Assembly: GCA_963805925.1 (NCBI GenBank) | Contig: CAWDWB010000006.1 | Location: 1-64,000 of the forward strand | DNA length: 64,000 nucleotides | Direction: 5' to 3' | Source of the DNA: CAMPKL01 sp963805925 | GTDB taxonomy: Bacteria; Acidobacteriota; Terriglobia; Bryobacterales; UBA6623 | Part shown: positions 55,616 to 64,000 of the stretch, piece after piece | Position numbering within the stretch: position 1 is the first letter of the stretch | Layout: each line of letters starts with the position of its first letter | Position numbers and translations under genes: made by a program | The notes under the pieces: generated by a model | What the model was told of the DNA's origin: nothing | The model's database searches: none | The model's input: only the letters and a program-made list of their open reading frames with translations

Positions 55616-58327
55616 ATGCCGCCCGCCTCACGATATGATGTCTGCGTGGTTCTCCTTTGTGGAGCGTCGGCGCTCCGTCTTCGAAAAATTCTGTTCGTTC
55701 TTGTCCTTTCCGGCATCGCGGCCGGCATATTGGCCGCTCAGGATCCGGAGGAAGAACCGCGCACTGAGGCGCCCCCCAGCGCACAGCCCGCGCTCACCCT
55801 CGAAGACCCCGACGAGGACGCCTCGCAGCGCACCACCCTGAACCTCTTGGGACAAGTCGACGCTGCTAGCGGCGAAGGCCGGCGCAACGAGAACGTCAGC
55901 CTCACGCTCATCGACAACAACGTCCTCAAGGAACTCAACCGCCGGATGGGCACAACCGCAACCGCCGTGGGGGAATTCGAAGCCGAACGCAAGTACTTCG
56001 GCAACGAGTTTGGCGGGACTCCTTCCAGCCTGCTCCATGTAACGGGCAGTTCCTCCCGCGATATCCACGGAACCGCCAACTGGACCCTCAACAACAGTAT
56101 CTTCAGCGCACGCTCCTTCTTCCAGGTGGGCAAGGTGCAGCCCGCACGCTCCAACGATTACGGCGGGACTCTCACCGCGCCCCTATGGGACAAAGCCAAT
56201 CTCACCGTCAGCGGCGGACAGCGCAAACTCCGCGGCCAGGTGAACGGCAACATCCTCGTCCCCGGAGCCGACGAGCGCACGCCCACGGCCACCGACCCCG
56301 CCACTCTCGCCTACGTGCAACGCATCCTCGCCGCCTTTCCGAACGAGCTGCCCAACCGCACCGATATCAACGAACGCGCGCTCAATACCAACGCGCCCCA
56401 GAACATCGACGACAACTCCGCCGGCGCCACATTCGACCAGGGCCTCGGCGAAAAAGATAATCTAATCCTCCGCTACAATTTCACCTTGCAGAACGTCGAC
56501 GCCTTCCAGCTTGTCGGCGGACAGAACCCCAACACGACCACCAGAAATCACGACGGCCGCATCACCTGGAACCGCATCTGGAACGCCTCCACTTCAACCG
56601 ACTTCTCCATCGGCTTCAACCGCGTCACTTCCCTACTGCTGCCCGATGAAACGTCACTCGGGCCAACCATCTTTTTCAACCGCGCCATTGACTACCTCGG
56701 ACCCTCCACGACCGTCCCTCTCGACCGCGCCCAGAATACGTTTCGCTACGCCGGACGCCTCCAACGCACCAGCGGCAACCACACGCTCAACACAGGCTTC
56801 GACCTCTCCCGCCGCCAGATCAACGGCTACGAGACCAACGGCAGCCGCGGCGTCTTCAGCTTTCGCAACGACTTCGGACGCACCCTCAGCGAAAACCTTC
56901 TCCTCGGGACACCCAGCAACTACCGCCAGGCCATCGGCGATTCCCACCGCGGCTTCCGCTCCTGGACGCCTGTTTTCTTCATCGGAGACATCTGGCGCGC
57001 CGCGTCGCGCTTAACCCTCAACTACGGCCTGCGTTACGAACCCTCGCCGCGTCCTTACGAGGTCAACGGCCTCAGCGAGATTCCCTACGACTGCGACTGC
57101 AATAACTTCGCGCCCACCTTCGGCTTTGCCTATCGCGCCAATGATCGCTGGGGAGTTTTCCGCGCCTCCTACGGCCTGCAGTACGGCGAGATCTTTGCCG
57201 CCACCTACATGCAGACTCGCTTCAATCCCCCGGGTATTCTCACCCTCAACATCGACACCCAGGACCTCGTCAACCCGCTCAGCAGCTTCCCCCCGGGCGG
57301 CCTCGACCCCAACCAGCGCTCTGACGCCTACCAGATCGATCCCGAGCTATCGACGCCCTACTCTCACCAGTACAGCTTCACCTGGGAGATGCGTCCTCAC
57401 CAAGATTGGACGGTCGAACTTGCCTACATCGGCAGCCGTTCGATTAAGCTCTTCGAGACCTGGTGGATCAATCGCGGACAGCCCGTCGACGGCATCGTTT
57501 CCACGACCTCAAATGTCAATCAACGGCGTGCCGATCCCCGCTACAGCGACATCAATTACGTGTTAAACGGTTCGCGCGGATTCTTCGACGCCGCCAAAGC
57601 CACCCTGCGCGTCCCCCGCTGGGCAGGCCTGACTATCGACGCCTCTTACTGGTTCAGCAAAGCCATCGACCTCGGCGCCGATTACACCAACACGGCCTAT
57701 GGCCAAGACGCCCGTCTAACGCGCAGCCCCGACGAGTTCAAAGTCCACGACTCCCTGAAGGGCGTCAGCGACTTCGACCAAACCCACGCCCTGTTGCTCA
57801 ACACCGTCTACGAAACACCCACCGAAGCGACCAGCAGTCGGCTCTTCAATCGCATATATGGCGGCTGGCAAATGTCCGGGGTCCTTTTGCTGAAGACCGG
57901 CAGTCCCTTCTCCATTCAAACCGGAGCGGACGGACCGGGCTTCGGGAACATCGACGGCGTCAGTTCTGACGTTCCCAACGTGGTCGACCCTTCCGTCCTC
58001 GGCGCCAAAGTGAACCATCCGGATACTTCGCAGGCCGCATTGCCCCGCTCCGCCTTCGCTTTCCAAGAGCTCGGCCAGCGAGCAGGCAACGTCGGCCGCA
58101 ACGTCTTCCGCAAAGACGGCGTCTGGAACGTCAACATGGGACTGTCCCGCCGTTTCACCATCCGCGGCGACACGACCCTGCAATTCCGTGCCGAGTCGTT
58201 GAACTTGCTCAACCACGCCCAGTTCCAAGAACCCGGCTCCAGCCTCGCCGAGGCCAACTTCGGCCAGATCACCAACACCCTCAACGACGGGCGTACCTTC
58301 CAGTTCACGCTCAGCCTGAACTTCTAG
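55616..58327 (+). CDS. TonB-dependent receptor (Oar-like)
   Basis: A 903-aa outer-membrane protein. The hydrophobic leader (KILFVLVLSGIAAGILAAQ) sits about 25 residues in, so the true start may lie downstream of 55616. A charged, low-complexity region follows, then a long beta-barrel. Barrel features are LRYNFTLQNVDAFQLVGGQ, PVFFIGDIWRAASRLTLNYG, YSFTWEMRPHQDWTVELAYI and the outer-membrane end signal TLSLNF with terminal Phe. Unlike most Acidobacteriota members there is no N-terminal carboxypeptidase-like (CarboxypepD_reg) domain and no clear plug. It could therefore be a barrel-type receptor reduced in its plug, or a passive porin. It is convergent with the alkaline phosphatase gene (three-base gap). 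Confidence 0.8.
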   Translation: MPPASRYDVCVVLLCGASALRLRKILFVLVLSGIAAGILAAQDPEEEPRTEAPPSAQPALTLEDPDEDASQRTTLNLLGQVDAASGEGRRNENVSLTLIDNNVLKELNRRMGTTATAVGEFEAERKYFGNEFGGTPSSLLHVTGSSSRDIHGTANWTLNNSIFSARSFFQVGKVQPARSNDYGGTLTAPLWDKANLTVSGGQRKLRGQVNGNILVPGADERTPTATDPATLAYVQRILAAFPNELPNRTDINERALNTNAPQNIDDNSAGATFDQGLGEKDNLILRYNFTLQNVDAFQLVGGQNPNTTTRNHDGRITWNRIWNASTSTDFSIGFNRVTSLLLPDETSLGPTIFFNRAIDYLGPSTTVPLDRAQNTFRYAGRLQRTSGNHTLNTGFDLSRRQINGYETNGSRGVFSFRNDFGRTLSENLLLGTPSNYRQAIGDSHRGFRSWTPVFFIGDIWRAASRLTLNYGLRYEPSPRPYEVNGLSEIPYDCDCNNFAPTFGFAYRANDRWGVFRASYGLQYGEIFAATYMQTRFNPPGILTLNIDTQDLVNPLSSFPPGGLDPNQRSDAYQIDPELSTPYSHQYSFTWEMRPHQDWTVELAYIGSRSIKLFETWWINRGQPVDGIVSTTSNVNQRRADPRYSDINYVLNGSRGFFDAAKATLRVPRWAGLTIDASYWFSKAIDLGADYTNTAYGQDARLTRSPDEFKVHDSLKGVSDFDQTHALLLNTVYETPTEATSSRLFNRIYGGWQMSGVLLLKTGSPFSIQTGADGPGFGNIDGVSSDVPNVVDPSVLGAKVNHPDTSQAALPRSAFAFQELGQRAGNVGRNVFRKDGVWNVNMGLSRRFTIRGDTTLQFRAESLNLLNHAQFQEPGSSLAEANFGQITNTLNDGRTFQFTLSLNF

Positions 58328-58330
58328 ACG

Positions 58331-59407
58331 CTACTTCCTTAGTTCTCCCGGCGCGTCCCACCCATAGGCTTCCATCATAATTTGGAAGACTTGCGTGTTC
58401 GGCATATAGCCATGCACGCGCTCGCTGCCTGGACCCTCGGCGGCGACCACAACCTCTTCGCCCGTGTGGCTGCCGTCCACGCGGATCGCCTTGCCTTCCA
58501 GCAGAGGGTCGCCCTTCTTGCCGCCAATCACACGCAAGTCGAACGAATGGTCAGCCGTGTAGACGATCAACGTTTCGTCGTCGAGCATCCGATGGGCCGT
58601 CGCACGGATAATGCCGTCCAACTCGAGCGCACGGCGCAAGCCCGCCTCGGGGTCGTCCGTATGCATGTCCCCTTCGACCATCAGGAAGAACCCCTTCGGA
58701 TTCTTCGACAGAATGTCGATGGACCGTTCCACCGCCTGCGGCAGACTGAAATCGTTGCGGCTCTCGAACAACGCCACCGCCCGGTCCACGCCCAGCGGGA
58801 TCGCCCCCAAAGAATCGTAAAGCGGGCGTCCGCTGCTCTTCATCAGTGCCGCCACGCTTCCCCCGTCCGCCGCCAGCTTTTTGTCGACGATCGACAGCCC
58901 GGGGCCGATCAACACATCCACGCCGTCGCCAAAGCGCGGCGCTAGAAACTGCCGAAAGATCCCGGCGTAGTCACCGCGATCATTCACGTGCGCATAAGTG
59001 GCGGCCGGCGTCGCATCCGTAAACGTCATATTGGTCAACACGCCGGTCGCAAGGCCTCGCTCCTCGGCGTACTCCAAGATGGTTTTCAGCGCCGCGCCGT
59101 CCTGCTTTCCGCGAACCGTATCGGGACCCTCGGATATCACGCCGTTATGTGTCTTCTGTCCGGTGACGATCGCCGTCATGCCCGCCGCCGAATCCGACAC
59201 CCATTGCGAAGCCGTCGACGTATCCGACAGGCCGATATGCGGCATCGATTGGATGTAGAGTTTCTGCGGCTCGCCGTGACCTAGGATGCTGGCTGCATTC
59301 AGCGTCGCCACGCCGCCCGCGTCACCAAGGAACAGGATGACGTTCTTCGCCTGTTGGGCGCTAAGCGGCAGGCTGAGCGCCAACGACAATAGCAAGACTC
59401 TGTGCAT
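58331..59407 (-). CDS. Secreted alkaline phosphatase (PhoA family)
   Basis: A 358-aa protein with a signal peptide (VLLLSLALSLPLSAQQ). The metal-binding Asp is in FLGDAGGVATLN (D29) and the nucleophile Ser in VSDSAAGMTAIVTG (S73). Zinc/Mg ligands follow in MVEGDMHTDDP and VYTADHSFDLRV, with a late GSHTGEEVVV. The GDAGG motif replaces the usual GDGMG, but the Asp is retained. Length is short for PhoA, matching a minimal core. It would release phosphate from organic esters outside the cytoplasm. Confidence 0.88.
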   Translation of the reverse strand: MHRVLLLSLALSLPLSAQQAKNVILFLGDAGGVATLNAASILGHGEPQKLYIQSMPHIGLSDTSTASQWVSDSAAGMTAIVTGQKTHNGVISEGPDTVRGKQDGAALKTILEYAEERGLATGVLTNMTFTDATPAATYAHVNDRGDYAGIFRQFLAPRFGDGVDVLIGPGLSIVDKKLAADGGSVAALMKSSGRPLYDSLGAIPLGVDRAVALFESRNDFSLPQAVERSIDILSKNPKGFFLMVEGDMHTDDPEAGLRRALELDGIIRATAHRMLDDETLIVYTADHSFDLRVIGGKKGDPLLEGKAIRVDGSHTGEEVVVAAEGPGSERVHGYMPNTQVFQIMMEAYGWDAPGELRK

Positions 59408-59527
59408 AATCGCCTATCCTACCCGTTCTTCGTGACGGCCGTGTTTCAGTGTTGCCGATCCGAGCCGCCCGATTTTGATAGGCGGAGTCCCGCGTCAGCG
59501 TATACTCAGACGCGCTACAGTCCCGCC

Positions 59528-60863
59528 AGCCGTGACATCAAGCCCGCCAACATCCTGATCGACGCCAAAGGCAGACCAACGATTATGGATTTCGGTCTGG
59601 CGCGGCTGACCGAGGCTTCCCGACTGACGAAGAAAGACACGGCGATGGGCACGGTGGCTTGCATGTCTCCCGAGCATGCCCAAGGCATCGAGGTAGACAG
59701 TCGCACGGAGATCTGGGCTCTGGGGTGTGTGCTCTATGAGATGGTCTCCGGTCAACGGCCTTTCCTCGGCCAGTACGACCAAGCCCTGCTTTACGAGATC
59801 GTCCATGAAGAAGTCGCGCCGCTGACTTCCGTACGGGCCGGTGTGCCGATGGAGTTGGAATTCATCGTCGGCAAATGCTTGGCCAAGGATCGCGATGACC
59901 GGACCAGCACGGCACACGAAGTCTCCAGGGATTTACGCACTCTCGCCGAGAAGCTCAAATCAGGGCACTCGACGATTCTACGAACGTCGTCCATGACCGG
60001 TGCGGTCCCGGCGGCGATGACCACGGCGCACACGCTCAACCCGGCATCGACGTTGCCGCCGGATGCGGTCATTTTGAGCACGCATAAATTGAGGGCGCTA
60101 CAAGCACTCGCTGCCTTGGTCACGATTGCCTTGCTCGGCCTCGCCTAGGTCCACTTCACCCAGGCACCCCCCGAGAAACCACTGCGACGCTTCTCGTTCG
60201 CGCCAGACGCATACGCCCAAAACACTTCTGTCATCTCTCCGGACGGCACGTCCATCCTCTGCCTGGCCGGGATTGGTGACCAACGCAGCCTCTGGCTACG
60301 CTCGCTGAGCGATGAGTCGGCCCGCGAGGTGGCAGGCACCGCAGGAGCGCTCAGCGAGGGCCTCTGGTCTCCAGACAGCCTATCGATCGGATTCCGCGCT
60401 GGCGCCGAATTAGACAGAGTCTCGATCAACGGCGGCGACCCCATCACGCTCTGTGAGTTGCCGGGTCAAACCTACCTCCTCGTCGGGGGGACCTGCGATT
60501 TGAGGTTTACGTACGCCCCTTCCCGCTGGCTCCGGGCAAATGGCAGCTCTCAACCAACGACGGTGATTCGCCGAGATGGTCGGCTGACGGCAAGGAGTTG
60601 TTTTGTGTGGAGGGTTCGACGTTGATGGCTGTTCCTGTCTCGACCGGATCGAACTTCACGCCCGGCCAGCCGCAGAACCTCTCGGGTCTGGACTCGTTCC
60701 CGGCCCAACGCGGGTTAGCTGCACGGCACAGTACGACGTTTTCCCTGACAGCCAACGGTTCGTGACGATTGCGCCCGTCGATGACGGCGAACAGAAAGCG
60801 CCCACCGCCACCATCCGCATCGTCCAAAACTGGTACGAGGAGATCCGCGATCGGGAGCGGTAA
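59528..60863 (+). pseudogene. Serine/threonine kinase with PD40 tail, decayed
   Basis: The remnant starts at the catalytic loop: SRDIKPANILIDAKGRPTIM, where the usual HRD His is Ser, then DFGLARLTEASR, MGTVACMSPEHAQGIEVDSR and the lobe end DRDDRTSTAHEV. The whole N-lobe with the P-loop and ATP lysine is missing. A single membrane helix (about 60085-60145) ends at a TAG (60146-60148) before VHFTQAPPEKPLRRFSFAPD. Beta-propeller (PD40) units then appear in two more frames: SLWLRSLSDESAREVAGTAG; EVYVRPFPLAPGKWQLSTND; SPRWSADGKELFCVEG. It ends FPDSQRFVTIAPVDDGEQKA and ATIRIVQNWYEEIRDRER, the standard end of Solibacter-type kinases. Clearly not functional. Confidence 0.82.
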
Positions 60864-61257
60864 GAGATCGCTTTTAGCCCCCGATACCCTACAAGTGCAA
60901 CGGCCCCTCTTCGAGCGGGCCGTTCCCATATGCAGTCGTGGTCTCTAAGAACGCTCAACCGTCTGACGGCTCCCGTTTTGTCGGGGAATGTCCAAACCAA
61001 CGTCGTCGGCGAGGCGTCTTCCTTTCTTTTCAACGACTTCGCTCGTTTTACCCCCGGCAAAACATGACAACGCGTGCCATTCGCGACATAAATGCGGCCA
61101 TTCGCTGCCGATCCCAACTTCCCCACAGACCGCACCAGTCAGTCACTGACACCTTGAGACACACGTTTGTCCCGTTGTGTCAGTCTGCACGCCCGCCCAG
61201 ATGTAACATTGCCAATCGGTGGATCGGGGCTATCATAATGCTGCGAGCCGCCTAGAC
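60864..61257. other. 394-base intergenic region
   Basis: No gene is supported. A stem AACGGCCC/GGGCCGTT (60899-60924) follows the kinase remnant, without a T-run. Nothing else is recognisable up to the TPR gene start. Confidence 0.6.
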
Positions 61258-62469
61258 ATGTTGCGCACCGCATCACTACTCCTTCTGGTTTCCCTAACCC
61301 CCGCGTTCGGGCAGCACGCGACGTCCGCCGTCGACACCGACCCGTCAGGAAACAGCGGCCAAGGAGCTTACGGCGAGGAGACCGGCACCTCCACCAACTC
61401 GCGCAACCCGACCCGCCTCCAGCGCGGCGGTCGAGTGGAACGTCCGATCCTCATGACCGGCTCGGTCGTTCTCGCTTCCGGCGAACGTCCGGCGGAACCC
61501 GTAATGATCAAGCGCATCTGCGGCTCGCGCGTCACGCCCGAGGGCTACACCGACTCCAAGGGTAAGTTCAGTTTCACCATCGGCGGCGACACCTCGACGG
61601 CGGCCATCATGGACGCCAGCGTCGGCAACAGCCGTCCCGACGATCTGGTCATGGGCAAGACGCCGATCTCCGTCGGTCTCGTTCCGGTCGACCCTAGCGG
61701 AAGCATCGACCTCAGCGGCTGTACCCTCGCCGTCGAAGCGCCCGGTTATCGCTCTGACCCCATCATCCTCACCCGACTCCACAGCATGGGCCGCACCGAT
61801 GTCGGCCAATTCATCCTGACGCCGCTCGGCGGCAACTTCGCATCGGCCGTCAGCGCCACTTCCCTGGACGCGCCCAAGGAAGCGCAAAAGGCTTACAACA
61901 AGGCGATGAAGGAAGTGCGCAAGGGCAATTCCGCCAAGGTCGACAAGGTCATCAGCGAGGCGGAGAAAGCCGTCGCCCTGTACCCGCGTTACGCCGCCGC
62001 CCTAGCCCTGCTGGGCCAAGCGAAGTTGCAGATAGGCGACATTCCGGGAGCGGAAAAAGCGCTAGAGAGCGCCATCGACGCCGATCCCCGTTTCATCCGT
62101 TCCTACGGCCCGCTGATCTTGTTGCGCATCCGCCAAAAAGACTGGCAGCGTGTGGCGATCCTCGCCGATTTCGTGCTGAGCTTCGATCCGAACAATACCA
62201 ACATACGTTGGTACCAAACGATCGCTTTGTATGAAACGGGCAGCCTCGACGAAGCGGCCGCGGCCATCGACAAGCTCGAAAAGGATGGTCAAGCCGCGGC
62301 GATGTACCCGCAGTTGCATCACATGCGCGGTTTGATCCACCAGCAACGCGGCGAGTTCGCGGACGCCGCCGCTGAATACAAAGAGTACTTGGAGTTGGCG
62401 CCCAACTCCGTGGCTCGCGACACGATTAGAGAACAGCTGGACGAGTGGGAAACTCTCGGCGTCATTTAG
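61258..62469 (+). CDS. Secreted tetratricopeptide-repeat protein
   Basis: A 403-aa protein starting at ATG 61258 with signal peptide MLRTASLLLLVSLTPAFGQ. An N-terminal beta region (about 55-185: RPILMTGSVVLASGERPAEP, DSKGKFSFTIGGD, GCTLAVEAPGYRSDPI) resembles a carboxypeptidase-regulatory-like/Ig-like fold. It is followed by TPR units from about 205 (KAYNKAMKEVRKGN; YPRYAAALALLGQAKLQIGD; TIALYETGSLDEAAAAIDKL; QQRGEFADAAAEYKEYLELA). This combination is frequent in Acidobacteriota and likely forms a periplasmic or outer-membrane-associated scaffold. Its stop overlaps the opposite SulP gene by eight bases. Confidence 0.82.
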   Translation: MLRTASLLLLVSLTPAFGQHATSAVDTDPSGNSGQGAYGEETGTSTNSRNPTRLQRGGRVERPILMTGSVVLASGERPAEPVMIKRICGSRVTPEGYTDSKGKFSFTIGGDTSTAAIMDASVGNSRPDDLVMGKTPISVGLVPVDPSGSIDLSGCTLAVEAPGYRSDPIILTRLHSMGRTDVGQFILTPLGGNFASAVSATSLDAPKEAQKAYNKAMKEVRKGNSAKVDKVISEAEKAVALYPRYAAALALLGQAKLQIGDIPGAEKALESAIDADPRFIRSYGPLILLRIRQKDWQRVAILADFVLSFDPNNTNIRWYQTIALYETGSLDEAAAAIDKLEKDGQAAAMYPQLHHMRGLIHQQRGEFADAAAEYKEYLELAPNSVARDTIREQLDEWETLGVI

Positions 62470-64000
62470 CGTGCAGTTCGCGGGCGCGCGCCAGCGCTCC
62501 TTGAGCGTGCGGCAAAAAGTTCTCGCGACCGACAACCTCTAACAAATCGGATTGTTCGATGTAGCGCTTCGGTTGACGACGGGCGCCGCACATCAGCAAA
62601 TGCCTGCCCGACTGATGGACACGCTCCGCCAGTCGTTCCAACGCATGCAATCCCGTCGCGTCGATGACCGTCATGTTGCGCAATCGCACCACGACGATCT
62701 GCCCATACCCCGACAAATCCGCCGTCGCTTCTTCGAGCTTGTCGCTAGCCCCAAAAAGGAACGGGCCATGAATCCGCAAGATGCTGACGTACGGCGGCAC
62801 GTCTTTGTCTTGCAGAATGTGCGGGCGGTCGTCTTCGATCGACTGCGGCGTCACAAACGAAACGCTCGTCGTATCGGAGACGCGGTAGATATACAACAGC
62901 GCGGCCAAAGCCATGCCCACTTCGACCGCAACCGTGAGGTCAGCGACGACAGTCAGGCCAAAGGTGATGAGCCACACGGAAATATCGGGCAATTCGAGAC
63001 GGACGATATCTTTGATCTCGCCCCACTCGCCCATGTTGTAAGCCGCCATCACCAACACCGCCGCCAGCGACGCCAGCGGAATCGACGCAGCCAAGGGAGT
63101 CAAAACGAGAATTACAGCCAACAAAGTGAGCGCGTGAACAATTCCGGAGATAGGCGTCTTGCCGCCGGAGCGGATGTTCGTTGCCGTTCGCGCGATCGCT
63201 CCCGTTACGGGGATGCCGCCGAACATCGGAGAGACAATGTTGGCAACGCCTTGAGCGGCCAGCTCAGCATTGGAGTCGTGCTTCTCGCCGGTCATCTGAT
63301 CCGCGATCACGGCTGACAGCAAACTCTCGACAGCCGCCAACACGGCCACGGTCAACGCGGCGGGCAGCAGGGGCAAGATCAGCTCGGGTTCGAACGGCGG
63401 AATGTTGAACGCGGGCAGGCCGGCCGGAATGCCGCCGAAGCGAGTTCCGATAGTTTCGACGGGTAGATCGAAAAGGGCGACAGCGCCGGTGCCGAGGACG
63501 ACGGCCGCTATCGAACCGGGGATGCGCGGCGTCAGCACACGCATGGCGATGATCAAGCCGAGCGCCCCGCAGGCAACCGCAAACGTCGTCGCATCCAACC
63601 TGGGCAGCGCATGGATTACGGCAGTCAATCGCGGGATGAACTCGCTGGGTACTTGCTCAATCGCCAGGCCGAAGAAATCTTTGAGCTGCGTCGAGACGAT
63701 CAGGATCGCGATGCCGTTGGTAAAGCCAATGACGATCGGCCGCGGAATATACTTAACCGCCGTACCGAGGCCCGTGAGACCCAAGAACAGCAGGATCACG
63801 CCGGCCAACATGGTGACGATCAACAAACCCGACAGACCGTGCTGGGCGATGATGCCGGCAACGATGACGACGAACGCGCCGGTCGGTCCCGCAATCTGAA
63901 CTTTAGAGCCGCCAAGCAGCGCGACGATAAAGCCGCCGACGATTGCCGTATAGATGCCCGCCTGAGGCGTTACGCCTGAAGCGATGCCGAAGGCCATCGC
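62462..64000 (-). CDS. SulP family anion transporter with STAS domain (5' end outside window)
   Basis: At least 511 codons, cut by the window's right edge, so the first membrane helices are missing. Membrane helices with SulP motifs are AFGIASGVTPQAGIYTAIVG, VQIAGPTGAFVVIVAGIIAQ, GFTNGIAILIVSTQLKDFFG, GIVHALTLLAVILVLTPLAA and ASLAAVLVMAAYNMGEW. They are followed by a C-terminal STAS domain (about 395-511; VSILRIHGPFLFGASDKLEE, VVRLRNMTVIDATGLHALER). Members carry sulfate, bicarbonate or other anions and are sometimes fused to or regulated through STAS. The convergent overlap with the TPR gene is eight bases. Confidence 0.9.
   Translation of the reverse strand, partial: AMAFGIASGVTPQAGIYTAIVGGFIVALLGGSKVQIAGPTGAFVVIVAGIIAQHGLSGLLIVTMLAGVILLFLGLTGLGTAVKYIPRPIVIGFTNGIAILIVSTQLKDFFGLAIEQVPSEFIPRLTAVIHALPRLDATTFAVACGALGLIIAMRVLTPRIPGSIAAVVLGTGAVALFDLPVETIGTRFGGIPAGLPAFNIPPFEPELILPLLPAALTVAVLAAVESLLSAVIADQMTGEKHDSNAELAAQGVANIVSPMFGGIPVTGAIARTATNIRSGGKTPISGIVHALTLLAVILVLTPLAASIPLASLAAVLVMAAYNMGEWGEIKDIVRLELPDISVWLITFGLTVVADLTVAVEVGMALAALLYIYRVSDTTSVSFVTPQSIEDDRPHILQDKDVPPYVSILRIHGPFLFGASDKLEEATADLSGYGQIVVVRLRNMTVIDATGLHALERLAERVHQSGRHLLMCGARRQPKRYIEQSDLLEVVGRENFLPHAQGALARARELHAK

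Noticed and set aside
60899..60924. Rho-independent terminator after the kinase remnant
   Set aside because: A stem is present but no T-run follows.

Overview
The window looks like a chromosomal segment of an Acidobacteriota bacterium of the Solibacter/Bryobacter kind. The evidence is a TIGR03437-type ('Solibacter') C-terminal domain, two cassettes pairing a Tat-exported DUF1552 protein with a haem-containing DUF1587/1592/1588/1585 protein, a PknB-type kinase remnant with a Solibacter-style PD40 tail, an Oar-like TonB-dependent receptor, secreted leucine-rich-repeat proteins and an exosortase E/VPEID-CTERM system. The assignment rests on gene content alone; no rRNA or tRNA gene was seen.

Layout. 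1-3.1 kb: a REP-type (Y1) transposase unit bounded by an 11-bp inverted repeat, then an orphan Rhs tip with a possible ADP-ribosyltransferase-like toxin end and a translationally coupled immunity candidate. 3.1-8.7 kb: a RodZ-like HTH membrane protein, divergent from a GT2/methyltransferase/methyltransferase/M28 peptidase/ROK kinase run. 8.4-12.2 kb: a scarred region in which the tail of a GlcD-like oxidase gene and the tail of a second ROK gene are fused back to back; the main GlcD gene carries a frameshift. 12.2-18.5 kb: an unusually broken stretch (small lipoprotein, GH99-like/TIGR03437 protein, a secreted protein, queG), each with one or more frameshifts.

18.7-22.9 kb: a 702-aa radical SAM protein resembling tetraether/membrane-spanning lipid synthases, followed by a strong terminator, an esterase and a formylglycine-generating enzyme homologue. 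23-31 kb: a methyltransferase-glycosyltransferase fusion, the first DUF1552/DUF1592 cassette and ada. 30.6-34.3 kb: seven minus-strand stress/envelope genes (MgtC, PRC-barrel, UspA x2, sigma-like factor, peptidoglycan-binding, CsbD, DUF1328). 34.8-40.6 kb: a metallohydrolase, a sulfatase and two SelA-like PLP proteins, all with apparent export signals. 40.7-47.1 kb: two secreted LRR proteins and the second DUF1552/DUF1592 cassette. 47.2-50.5 kb: an esterase and cydAB.

50.5-55.5 kb: an RsbU-like phosphatase, a fused exosortase E/CPBP protease, an HTTM-like membrane protein and two tiny VPEID-CTERM proteins with duplicated leaders. 55.6-64 kb: a TonB-dependent receptor, alkaline phosphatase, kinase pseudogene, secreted TPR protein and a SulP transporter cut by the window end. 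The strongest candidates for under-described biology are the lipid-synthase-like radical SAM protein, the XrtE locus whose substrates are almost nothing but sorting signal, and the apparently exported SelA-like/amidohydrolase set.
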